This document shows positions 17,050-25,790 of a stretch of 31,647 nt of DNA, piece by piece; positions within the stretch are counted from its first letter, which is position 1, and each line of letters starts with the position of its first letter. The stretch is from positions 2,948,486 through 2,980,132 of the forward strand of contig BFEA01000062.1 in the NCBI GenBank assembly GCA_003427395.1. Reading direction: 5' to 3'. This DNA comes from Chara braunii (taxonomy: Eukaryota; Streptophyta; Charophyceae; Charales; Characeae). The notes beneath the pieces are model-generated. The model was not told the origin of the DNA and ran no database searches. It was given only the letters and a program-made list of their open reading frames with translations. A program made the position numbers and the translations under genes.

Positions 17050-18341
17050 TGTTACATCCTGCGCCTGCAACAGGCTGCGCGTGCCATTTTCAGGCCCGTG
17101 TCGTTTTCAGCCTGAAAGCCTGAAAACAAGGGCCTACAGGCCCTGTGTCGTTTCACCCTGAAAGCCTGAAAACAAGGGCCTACAGGCCCTGTGTCGTTTC
17201 AGCCTAAAACAGGGCCCTCCAGGCCCTGAGTCTTTTCAGCCTGAAACGGACGGCCATTTTCAGGCCCTCATAAGACCGACCTGCCCTGAAACTTAGGCAC
17301 GAGACCAGGGTTTTAGCACAGGCCATTTTGGGCCTGTTTTCAAGACAACCTTTGTTTGAGCTTCAACGCCAGGGTCTGGCACGTTTTGGCATTGGCAAGA
17401 GCAGCCTCCTGGGCAGGCCAGGCCTATATGGAGGTCGGGCCAGCACTATATAGGCCTGGCCCGCCCTGCAGGCTGCAGGTAGTTCATAGGGACTTCCCAG
17501 GCACTTCACGTGCAGTTCAGGAGGCAGGAGGTGTCTTCAGGATTCGGCAGCAGCAGTCTGGAAGAGCACTGCAGTAGTAGTAGTAGTAGCGTTAGCAGTA
17601 GTCTTCAGCGCTGGGTGCTAGTAGGAGCTAGAGTAGTACTGGAGAGAGAGAGAGATTGGGCGGAGGCCAGGGAGAATTGCCTGCAGCGCCATAGCTCCAG
17701 CTTCGTCTTCGAGGTACCTGCAGCACGGCGCCACCTTCAGAGGTTACCATGAGAGAGAGCGAGTTCTCCTTCTTCCTCTTCTCAGTCCATCATCTCCCTC
17801 TCACCCTCTCGCTACCTGACTTCACCGCATCAACAGACTACGAGAGAGCGGGCTTGGTGACATTTGGATCCAGACTCGACATTGGGTTTCAGACATTTGA
17901 CGAGGGATTATCTGGGACTTGTAACGACGACTTGGTGTTGACGACATTCCCATCTCCCCCCTTCTTCCTCGACTGATCCCCTCCTCTTCGTCTGTGTATG
18001 GTCTGGACCTGGCGCATTCTTCCTGTGTGTAGCGCCAGGCCCCTTTACACTTCGTGATGAGGATGATGCATGTTTGGTCTGTATTGCGACATTGATTGGG
18101 CTAGTCATTGGTATTATAGCATTCTGCTGCGCTGTCTTGCACTACGTGAGAGAGGTCAGTCCCCGTCAGGTCAGGGCTTATATCAAAGTCTTCCACTGCG
18201 CTACAAAGCACCATTTTTGTATGTATCAGGATGTACACTGCTTGTTGAGATTCTACTAGCACTGCATTGTCCATTCAGTCCTTTTTATCACATTGCGGAT
18301 CCTTGGTTATATATGTGCATCACCCAACTGGGCATGTAACA
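17050..18341 (+). repeat. Solo LTR of the Gypsy-1 family with 5-bp target duplication
   Basis: 1292 bp starting TGTTACAT and ending ATGTAACA, collinear with the 3' LTR at 12347-13666. It is flanked by TCCCC on the left (17045-17049) and TCCCC on the right (18342-18346), a perfect 5-bp target-site duplication. No gag or pol sequence of this family adjoins it, so it is a solo LTR left by LTR-LTR recombination. It contains two near-identical 46-bp units (about 17105-17205), each with the hairpin AGGGCCT-AC-AGGCCCT, and has one copy of the CTTCAGCGCTGGG block that is doubled in the Gypsy-1 LTR. Confidence 0.9.
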
Positions 18342-18346
18342 TCCCC

Positions 18347-19100
18347 TCTCTACACTGATATTTCCCATAAAGTTAGAGAAGATTTATCCATGTGGCGCTG
18401 GTGGGAATTGAAGGGCCTACAAATAAGAGCAAGAATGAATGAATATCAACCAAGTGAGTCAATGTCCAAGCCCTTCTTCGCAAGGATCAAAGCAAATTCA
18501 AGGACCAATTCAATAGAAGGCTTGAAGACGCTCTCCGACCCAGCTGTAGCGCTAACGGACAGCAAAGGAATGCTAAACAACGCCAAAGAGTTCTACTAGG
18601 AGCTTTATCAAACAAAGACCTCAACTCCTACCCCTCCAAACACGAGAGAAGCCAGATCTAGGATGCTTCGATACCTTGACAAAACGATATCACAAGAACA
18701 AGCAGAGGCTCTGGACAAAACCATCACTCTGGAAGAACTCAGGGCCACACTCCAAAGCATGAATAACAACAAAACACATGGAATCGATGGCTTAACAAAA
18801 GAATTATCGGAGAAGTTTTGGCCTCTCCTCAGGGGCGACTGATGAATTTCTACCAGGATAGCTGGATCAAAGGTGGGTTGGGGAACCTGTTGAGCAGCAG
18901 CGTAGAAACACTACAATACAAAAAGGGGGAGAAAGAAAACATAAGGAATTACAAACCCATTTCCTTACTTACACTGCCCTACAAAATCCTGGCCAAAGAC
19001 CTGGCCTTCAGGATACTAGACCTCACTGACAAGTACTTCCACATAGACTAGACAGGTTTCATCCCAGGGAGGTACTTTTTGGACATTGTACTCAGCTCAG
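18347..19100 (+). pseudogene. LINE-type (non-LTR) reverse transcriptase fragment
   Basis: The frame open to 18599 ends with KEFY and a TAG (18597-18599); the same frame continues ELYQ. It then reads LEELRATLQSMNNNK and HGIDGLTKELSEKFWPLL to about 18840. After a +1 shift, frame 2 reads SVETLQYKKGEKENIRNYKP, ISLLTLPYKILAKDLAFRIL, then a TAG at 19049-19051 at the expected Gln of DQTGFIPGR, and continues TGFIPGRYFLDIVL. These are the N-terminal blocks of LINE reverse transcriptases (L1-like arrangement). The catalytic FADD region, the endonuclease and the 3' end are absent, so both ends are truncated. Confidence 0.8.
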
Positions 19101-19890
19101 ATACAAGTTCACTTCAGACGGCTATGGCGACACATTGCCTGTACAACTCTCTGTTCACCGCTTACTCAACACTGATGTTCGCACACAGGATCACCCTGGA
19201 TATCCCACACACATCACACTCTGTACACCCACACACAGCCGCACACACCTACAACTATGGCGGCTATGACCGCTACTACTCTACTGCTATGGCTAACTTC
19301 CTTCTCGCCCACTTCGTCCTCGGGCTCACTGCAGACCACCTCGCACAAGCCGCTATGGCAGTGCTTCCGCATGGCTCACGCAGGAATCAATGAATGGCTG
19401 GTTGCTGCCTCTCAATTTATACTTTTGTAGCTCGTTGGTCTGGCCCTTTCCCATGCCCGTGGTGCCCACAGTCCCGTACGGTACTTGCTGGACTGGACTA
19501 GGACTGACTGGGACTGGGACTGCTGACTCAGCACGGGTAGACTCCACCACTTGCCCACTTGCCGCTGTCTCAAACGCGAGCAGCTTCGAAAGGCCACTTC
19601 CGGGACCTTCCGGAAGCCTGTCTTTCGGGTACTGTAGCAGCTACGACCTTGACCTTTCAGAACACCTATAACTACGACCTCTACAAAGTTGGAACTCCTA
19701 CTTGACAGATCTACAGATCGAACCCCTACCACTACACAGACCTACGACAGACAAACAACAACTAACAACACACAGGTCACGAGTTCAAACACTCAGGGGT
19801 CAACTCGATACTGTACACAGGTACGGTGAGAACTGGGGATCGAGCCCTGGAATCTGCATTCGCTACTGCTAACAGGTGAAAACCGTTTCA
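19100..19890 (-). repeat. Probable 3' LTR of Gypsy-2 (left edge approximate)
   Basis: On the - strand the integrase tail is followed by a purine-rich GGCCGGCGGGAG (complement of 19891-19902) and then TGAAACGG (complement of 19883-19890). This is a plausible polypurine tract plus TG start of an LTR. Going on, the segment has no coding similarity, contains a TATAAATT box and has repeated GCTATGG words near its far end. The far boundary lies between the end of LINE sequence near 19100 and about 19130; no target duplication could be checked because the 5' LTR is not recognised in the window. Confidence 0.5.
19414..19421 (-). promoter_or_regulatory. TATA-like box in the Gypsy-2 LTR
   Basis: The - strand reads AAAAGTATAAATTGAGAGGC, a good TATA match placed about 470 bases into the LTR. 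Transcription would run toward lower coordinates, starting near 19385-19395. Position and orientation fit the U3/R boundary of an LTR. There is no direct evidence of activity. Confidence 0.45.
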
Positions 19891-19928
19891 CTCCCGCCGG
19901 CCTCAATTCGAGGTCCTCCGAGAATAAC

Positions 19929-20222
19929 TCAGTCCAAGGCAGGACCTTTACCTTTCTTATCTCTCTCATAGGCTCTAACTACGTCGGGAGCTGTTTCTAG
20001 AAGTTCGGTTCTAGTAAACCAGCGGTCGTCTTTTGGCTCTTGATAAGCAAATCGAACCTTATACTGCTTTTGTGGACGACCTTTACCTCCTGTTCTGAAC
20101 ATAGCTTCACCTACAATGTCGTCAATGTCGTATCTTCCGTCCATGTCTAGAGGAATCATGGATCTCCTAGATGGAAATTGTTGACTTGTGGCACACGACA
20201 ACAACTTTGAGGCATGAAACAC
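19929..20222 (-). CDS. pol: Gypsy-2 integrase C-terminal tail, chromodomain-like
   Basis: 97-codon segment reading MFHASKLLSC, then RYDIDDIVGEAMFRTG, QKQYKVRFAYQE and DDRWFTRTELLETAPDVVRA. The arrangement (I-x-D-I-V start, YKVRF core, DRWFTR helix) parallels the tail of Gypsy-1 and resembles a chromoviral chromodomain. The Met is not a start: the segment continues the GPY/F-type region encoded just upstream in other frames. At its end a frame change reveals TELFSEDLELRPAGV, which runs over the polypurine tract, so the natural C-terminus probably lies past the TGA at 19929-19931. Confidence 0.75.
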   Translation of the reverse strand: MFHASKLLSCATSQQFPSRRSMIPLDMDGRYDIDDIVGEAMFRTGGKGRPQKQYKVRFAYQEPKDDRWFTRTELLETAPDVVRAYERDKKGKGPALD

Positions 20223-20373
20223 AGGGTAAGGTGTCGAGGTGTGCTGGGATCTCTACTGTGTAGGACGGCCCATCCTCTTCGCCCTTAACTTCTAGGACTG
20301 GCCACAGTCCTCTATATGCGGGCAGTAACTTCTGCGAGATGTTTTCCTCAGGAGCAAACTCTTTAGACTTGAC

Positions 20374-20690
20374 CTAGACCAGGTCGCCTACTTGAAACTG
20401 TGACGGGCGACGACGCTTGTTAGCTTGTTCTATCATTATGTGCTGGACCTTCCTGAGGTTCTCTACCACGGTAGCTAACTCTTTCTCGTGTTGTAACGCA
20501 AGCTCCCTAGTATCGGGCGGTAGCCTGTGAATCTGGTCCCGGTTAAGTCCCTCAAACAGTCTACGTGATCTAACTCGTTGGGAGTGCGGCAGGTAGACAA
20601 GTGCACGCTGTCGCACTTTTTCCAGTCGGGCCGCTTCGGGCGACCGGAATGCCAACAGGCTGTCACGCAGGATTTTGGATGTGATTGCAA
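20374..20690 (-). CDS. pol: Gypsy-2 integrase, post-core segment left of the insertion
   Basis: Reads SKILRDSLLAFRSPEA (from about 20690), then LEKVRQRALVYLPHSQRVRS, LRKVQHIMIEQANKRRRPSQ and FQVGDLV, ending at a TAG at 20374-20376 where DLVW would continue. This is the region between the DDE core and the GPY/F module of Ty3/Gypsy integrases. Its upstream neighbour in the protein is found at about 25790, so foreign DNA lies between. The exact insertion point is uncertain by about 20 bases, and a few codons seem to be missing. Confidence 0.75.
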
Positions 20691-21088
20691 TGAGTAAAAT
20701 AAATTAAATAATGCAAATCCCTTTCCTGTTGTGTGCGTCCGGCTTCGAGCGAGACCCTTCAATTGCGGTCTTCGCCGGTCCCCAGTTTTAGGAATCTTTT
20801 ATTTTGATTCGGAACAGTAAAGAATTATGCAAATAATAATCGTAAAATTATGGGGTGCTATGCATGCATCAATTACGTCCGTCTGATTTTGAGAACTGTG
20901 ACAAAACATCCATGAAGGCAATCATCAAGCAAGAATAATGCAGAAAATAAGACTGACTGACTCGAGCAAAGACAGGGGCAATTGAATGAGGGAAGAATGA
21001 GAACTCATAATAATCTCAGAAAGTACATGTAGACGGGCATGGTCAGCACCTCTCAAGAGTCCTCACTCATCCCTCTGGTCAGTCTCTC

Positions 21089-21892
21089 TCAATCCCTTTT
21101 CACTAATCTTCTCTGGTGCCGAGACCCACGCCCAAGTACAGTCTGAGACTGAGGCTTCGTGACAAAATGCCACCTGTAGCCAGCGAGTTCCGAGCATGAC
21201 CAACCGAGGCACATAACACGGTAATTAACCATAGAGCAAAACTCCTCCCACAATGTAGGCATCCCGTCCACGGAGAAGACTCCCCGTCTGAGGTAGGGAT
21301 ACTCGGTGGGCTCGATCAATGCCTCAACGTCGATCACTGCTGGGGAGATGTACCTCTTTGCCAGACCAACCATATCCAGCCAACTCGTGCCGTCTGTGAG
21401 GAGAGAAGGAACAGGAGGCCTGGGGTAGTCAGTATAGAGCTTGGGCCCAAAGCTGCGGATCAGCGTTATCCTGCTCTCATCGAGTTCTCTCTCCCTCTGC
21501 TCCAGATACCTGGTGGCGGAGATCCACACTGCATCAAAATGATCATGTGCCTCCTTGCCCTTTTTCAGGTAGGGCCTTAGGTGATGGATAGTACCTTCAG
21601 CAAAGCTGGTCTAGACAACAAAGATTGACAGATCTCCCTGTCTAAAGCCGACGGCGTTGACATACTGGTAACGAATAGCCTCCTTGTATGAGAACTGCTT
21701 GAGATTGGTCAGCACTGACTCGCTGACCGGGAAAGATTGGACTGTACTCATGAATGTGGTGTTTGCTGCCTGCTGATTATCGATGGCTTGATCGCTGATC
21801 CGGTTACCGAACTGGTAGCTAAATTGATTGTTGAATGTCTGGATAAGTGAGCTGATCTCTAGTCTGATTGCATTGATCGAATCTGCCGCCAA
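21089..21892 (-). pseudogene. Unidentified coding stretch, about 267 codons with one in-frame stop
   Basis: Two open segments (21892-21611 and 21529-21089) lie in the same frame, separated by one TAG at 21613-21611 and no other stop, so they probably were one coding region. The N-part is Asn/Gln/Ser-rich (SSLIQTFNNQFSYQFGNRIS). The C-part is rich in aromatic residues, with LKKGKEAHDHFDAVWISATR, YTDYPRPPVPSLL, YPYLRRGVFSVDGMPTLWEE, and CSMVNYRVMCLGWSCSELAG. It has no ATG at the left limit, so it may be a 3' exon. I do not recognise the family. A structural protein or a captured cellular gene are both possible. Coding potential is supported by amino-acid composition and length in a region otherwise full of stops. 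Confidence 0.45.
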
Positions 21893-22340
21893 CTAATGCA
21901 CGCCTCCGACTGCTGATTAATGAATACTCTAAGAGGCTGATTGACAACTAATTGAAGAGCTGATTAATAAAAACTGGCCGAGAGCCACTTAACCGCTGGT
22001 TGAAGGTTGTCTGAAATTTCGTCGTAAGCCGCTCCACTTGCAGAGTTGAGCACTGAATACCAATAAAACCGTCAGGGGCTGATCAACACTGACAGCGTTG
22101 GGCACCAAGCCGCGTGTCGCTGAGTCTGGTCTCTGGTTGTCCGTGTCGGATTTCTGATTGTCAAAGAACTGTTTGTTGGGACCTGTCTGTTGAGAACCGT
22201 TTAATTATCAGCTGCATATCAATTAAACCGACGACTGAGTAGCTGTTGAGTAACGACTTGAGTAAAAACTGAGCAACAGTTAAAAAATGCTCAGAATGAT
22301 GTCTTCCTGGCTCAAAAGTACAGTTCTGAGTAATAGGTAC
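21893..22340. other. Non-coding DNA with GCTGATTAAT-like words
   Basis: About 450 bases with no supported gene. Words of the form GCTGATTAAT/GCTGATTGACAACTAATTGA recur at irregular spacing between 21910 and 21970, and GAGTAACGACTTGAGTAAAA-like words recur between 22240 and 22300, suggesting an old degenerate tandem repeat. Confidence 0.4.
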
Positions 22341-22548
22341 TGTTCTGAGCACAATTCCAGGTACTGCCTTGTGTTCTGATCTGAGTACAGTTCCGAGTAC
22401 AGCCTCGTGTTCTGATCTGAGTACAGTTCCGAGTACTATCTTGCGTTCTGACCTGAGTACAGTTCCGAGTACTATCTTGCGTTCTGATCTGAGTACAGTT
22501 TCGAGTACTATCTTGCGTTCTGATCTGAGTACAGTTCCGAGTACTGAA
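22341..22548 (-). repeat. 36-bp minisatellite, five copies plus one degenerate
   Basis: On the + strand, units beginning GTTCTGATCTGAGTACAGTT start at 22373, 22409, 22445, 22481 and 22517, exactly 36 bp apart, with an imperfect earlier copy near 22342. The units are nearly identical, with no spacers. Since 36 is a multiple of three, the - strand stays open and would read a 12-residue repeat (VLGTVLRSERKI). The array is embedded in a 142-codon - strand frame (22589-22161) whose non-repeat part looks non-coding. Confidence 0.85.
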
Positions 22549-22701
22549 TATTGCCCTAAGTCTTGAACACTACTCTGAATATCATACACAGTTCTGAGAG
22601 TAGTTCTGAGTGCTGCTGTAGTTGCTGACCGGGGAGAAAGATGCTGCCAAGTTTACTGACAGATAGACTTTCCGGAGATGGTGATCTGGGCGCTATCGAG
22701 C

Positions 22702-22947
22702 TTATGCGAGCTTTGCCTCAGCCTGTTCCACGCTTTCTAGTGAGGAACTGATACTGTGCAATTTACCGTCATGTTCGCAGAAATAGATTACATACTCAAT
22801 GTATTTTCTCTCTCCTGCTCTCCTGACTGCGAACTCCCTCTGTGTCTGTCTGTGAAATTCCATACTCTGACAAGCACGTTCCTCCCAGTTCTCATGTTTT
22901 TCCAGGACAATTGTACTTTTCACCACAAAAATCTCTCCCTCCTTCAT
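22702..22947 (-). CDS. Small ORF of unknown function (81 codons)
   Basis: Starts with ATG at 22947-22945 and reads MKEGEIFVVKSTIVLEKHEN, with EFAVRRAGERKYIEYVIYFC and HSISSSLESVEQAEAKLA at the end. The composition is protein-like: mixed charged and beta-strand-type hydrophobic stretches, a real ATG, not low complexity. Nothing in it is recognised. It lies in the integrase-splitting insert, on the same strand as the other unidentified frames, so it could be an exon of the same unit. Short length keeps confidence low. Confidence 0.3.
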   Translation of the reverse strand: MKEGEIFVVKSTIVLEKHENWEERACQSMEFHRQTQREFAVRRAGERKYIEYVIYFCEHDGKLHSISSSLESVEQAEAKLA

Positions 22948-23698
22948 GATTACTCTATACCCGGAAAACTTGGATCAGGGGGAGAGACCAAAGTACGCGT
23001 TTAGACCCCCTTCCTTCCTCCTGCTCATCCGATGAATGATCCCTGCGATGGCCACACCCCGCTAGCCTGTCTCAGTGTACGAGAAACCGATCTTGACGTC
23101 GGCGAACAAAATGTCCTCTTCCTCATCTCTCTACTGTCACTCTGTCAATAGCGATCTCTTAGGCTCTCTCTTTCCTCCCCCGACTCTCTCCACATAGTAC
23201 CTCCAACATGTGCCGGCACCGACGTCAGCAAGAAGAACGAGAACTGGAGTTGTCTGCAACACTTGTGTTGACGTCAGCATCATCACTCCAACGTGAGTTG
23301 TCTAGCACTTGTCTACGGAATATGGGCCTCCCGCGCTCTGCCCTCCTGAGTTGGCTCCTCCACATGGCCCGTCTCGCGCTCTCATACCAAGGTCAACCCT
23401 CTTCCTTTTGTCCGTAGTCCCTCTTTCCCCTCTCCACGGCTCGCAACTGTCTCTCAGTTCTCAGTTCCCGCGTCGTCGCAGGCTCGCCTCGAGTTCGTCC
23501 TCCACTGGGAAGCCCGTATACAACTCACACCATATGAAGACCATGCCCACGCATCACCGTCTCATACTTGCCTATCATTCCCTTTTGCTGGCCTTCCCCC
23601 TCTCTCTTTCGATCTCCACGTGTCTGCTTGCCACAGCCCCGTAGCTCACTCCCTGTTTCTCAGAACGGCCGCGCGTTGAACTCTGGCCGCCGCGCTCT
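22948..23698. other. No supported gene; pyrimidine-rich DNA with two TGACGTCA-type words
   Basis: 750 bases with mostly C/T-rich + strand sequence. GACGTCAGCA occurs at 23220-23229 and again at about 23270-23279, the second as TTGACGTCAGCA, each close to an AACTGGAGTTGTCTG/AACGTGAGTTGTCT word, a weak two-copy repeat. Open frames on the + strand here are Ser/Leu/Pro-rich and look compositional. Confidence 0.4.
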
Positions 23699-24226
23699 TC
23701 ACACGCGCCCTTTCCCTTTGTTTTGCTTCTCTCTTGTCCCGCGGCCTCTGGGCGTCAGTTGTTTTGAGCTGGCCTCGGGTCCCTCCTCCACCGGCTTCAC
23801 GGCCCGGTGATGCCTCTGGATCTCTTCGGGTCTGTTCCAGGACCTGAGGTCCGTTTCTCGGTCCGCCTCGCTCATTTCACTCTCCCCGCCTGAGTCTCTC
23901 TCGTTGTGCTGTTCCTCCCTTGTCTCGGTCCCAGTTGATGACTCGGTCTCATGATAGATGACCGTCACCCTCAAGCCCACGGTCACCCCATCTCGTCTGC
24001 ATCTCCGCTCCGCCCTGTTGCGCGCTTCGGAAATGGCAGCCTGCAGCCTCTGATCACCTCGCATCCCCTCCTCTCTCCCACCCTCTATGCAGACCTTCAG
24101 TCGGACCACCTCTCCCCCATCATAGTTCAGGGCCGTCGTAATCTGAGGGCCTTCCCCCGACACTGGAACCCAGCGCACTGTGTGCCGCCAACACCCTGGC
24201 CTATAGCCGTGTAGTGCCATTGCCAC
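23699..24226 (-). CDS. Unidentified ORF, 175 codons
   Basis: ATG-started frame (Met at 24226). Residues 1-100 look ordered: MAMALHGYRPGCWRHTVRWV, then NYDGGEVVRLKVCIEGG and LQAAISEARNRAERRCRRDG, then VTVGLRVTVIYHETE. The last 75 residues are very hydrophilic, Glu/Arg/Ser-rich and probably disordered (SGGESEMSEADRETDLRSWN). The + strand of the same DNA is stop-rich or Pro/Ser compositional. Not recognised. It could be an exon or protein of the insert in which it lies. No promoter or splice sites were assigned. Confidence 0.4.
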   Translation of the reverse strand: MAMALHGYRPGCWRHTVRWVPVSGEGPQITTALNYDGGEVVRLKVCIEGGREEGMRGDQRLQAAISEARNRAERRCRRDGVTVGLRVTVIYHETESSTGTETREEQHNERDSGGESEMSEADRETDLRSWNRPEEIQRHHRAVKPVEEGPEASSKQLTPRGRGTREKQNKGKGRV

Positions 24227-25790
24227 TCAGGATAGCCGAGAACTTAATCTCCAGGCACTCGCAGAGAGATAGCCCCTTACAGGCCCCGAAGCTCCGCCCT
24301 CTCTCTTGTCTCAGGCCCGCAGCGCTAGTGCAGCGGAAACACTCTTCGACAGAAAGTACTCTGCAACTAGCGTGCGTACAGCTAAACTCTCCTTTTTTTT
24401 TTTTTTATAGGTCGTAACTCTGCGTTCTAAAGGAAGAGACCAGCTCTAGTCCTTTCAGAATTTTCCTTCATATTAGCAGTTTTAATATTTCCAAAATGAA
24501 AAGCAAGGTAAAACTAAATAATTCAAAAACGAAAATTTAACGGTCGACGTACGACCCGAAACCACTATGCGGCTGCAGAGTCACTAATCATCACGACGGG
24601 AAGGCAACCCAATCCGGTATCCCATAATGAAATACTGACAAGCATTTTCCCTTCCTCAAAACACAAGCGTTGTCCTATGCCTGGCGGGTACCCGAGTCCG
24701 ATGGCAAGGAGGGGGCTTATGACTCTCCATGAGGGGGTGATAAGCCTCCTACCAAAGCGGACGCGGGCCACCCTTCTTTTGGGGCTTCAACGCGCGACAC
24801 CCAATCTGAGCATGTTCAAAGACGGGACGCCTAGGGCCGACCAACTCAGGCCGTGGACCACAGCCAGACACTTGAACCTTTGGCTTCCCCGTGAAGTGAC
24901 CCATGATGAAAGGGAAAGCCGCGTCCAAAGCCAGTACGGTAATAACAATGATAATAGTAATAATAGAAAAGAGAAGAGTGACGATTCAAATTTTCCTCCA
25001 CGCCGCAGCTCAGCCTGACCAGCGGTACAAGTCCTCGCACGAATCTAAAACCCAACTTTCGCCCTCATCCCTTTTCTCTTCTTTTTCACACACCCAACTT
25101 TCCAGTCCCCAATGTATCTGCCTCTTAACCCGACCACCGGGGTCCGCGCGGTTCGGACAAACAGGTCTGGTACAGGCAACTTACAAGAGGTTGGTAAGAC
25201 CCAGACCATCAGAACGACCGTTGCAGTCCGAAACCTGAATCGGCGGCCTTCCCTATGAAGCGACAGAACAATCAGGCGGAAAACGGCAATTCAAAATTTG
25301 GAAAGAAGTCATAGCATCGCAGTGACCTGAGGCCACTGGATTTTCCCCATACAAAAGCGGGTTTAAATTTTTAGCGTTTTATTTTTCTTTTTCTCTTTTC
25401 CTTTTCCAACAACGACTTTCTGTCTCATGTTTCTGACCCATAACTCGGCAACAGGGCACTCGTCACGCAGTAGAAAAGATTGCGCCACCCCCTTCATCTC
25501 CGCGTCCCAGGGCGAGCCCGATGGCCACCACGGCCACAGGCCAGTCGTGCTCTACCATACTGTAGGGCGCCGAGCCTGCGTCGGCCAACGGGAGTCCTGC
25601 GGCGCACCCCTTTTGTCGGGGGTACTGCCACTGGGACTGGTCCATGCCAAGGCACAGCCTGGGTGCTAGGGACAATAGGGGTCCAGGATTTATCTACTGG
25701 CTGGAGCATCAGAACGGAGAACTGTTACAGGAACTGGTACCAAGCAGGGCTTGGTACGCGGAGGAGGGCCGGGAAGTCGTGCCCTCCGAC
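24227..25790. other. Right part of the insert: T run, hairpin, no supported gene
   Basis: About 1.56 kb without recognisable coding. A T-run lies at about 24391-24405 (an A-run on the - strand), and a TAA-rich stretch at 24936-24970. A perfect 9-bp hairpin GTACCAAGC-AGG-GCTTGGTAC lies at 25737-25757, about 35 bases from the right edge of the insert. The segment 25430-25720 is GC-rich and open on several frames, as expected from composition, and could be part of an LTR of an unknown element that starts at about 25790 on the - strand. Confidence 0.4.

Larger units (their letters stand above)
20690..25790. mobile_element. Foreign DNA inserted in the Gypsy-2 integrase (about 5.1 kb, type unknown)
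   Basis: The integrase reading NWDEMLPKVASVYNNSV stops at about 25790 and the matching downstream part resumes at about 20690, so everything between was inserted or replaced. No RT, transposase or RepHel motif was found inside. On the - strand the right edge reads TGTCGGAGGGCACGACTTCC, which starts with TG as an LTR would, and the left edge reads ...GCGTGACA, ending with CA. A clear 5-bp target duplication and a second LTR copy were not found. The insert contains several - strand open frames, a 36-bp minisatellite and a T run. It may be a non-autonomous element or several nested pieces. Confidence 0.5.

Noticed and set aside
18074-18259. Possible membrane protein ORF (hydrophobic stretch) in the solo LTR
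   Set aside because: The equivalent positions in the other two LTR copies carry stops or frame changes, so the hydrophobic frame is not maintained.
19861-19920. tRNA-like or tRNA-primer-like sequence next to the Gypsy-2 LTR
   Set aside because: A TTCGA-type word is present, but no cloverleaf can be folded, and the position is at the 3' LTR instead of the 5' primer site.
22341-22548. CRISPR-like array with 36-bp repeats
   Set aside because: The units are directly adjacent with no spacers and the context is eukaryotic. It is a minisatellite.
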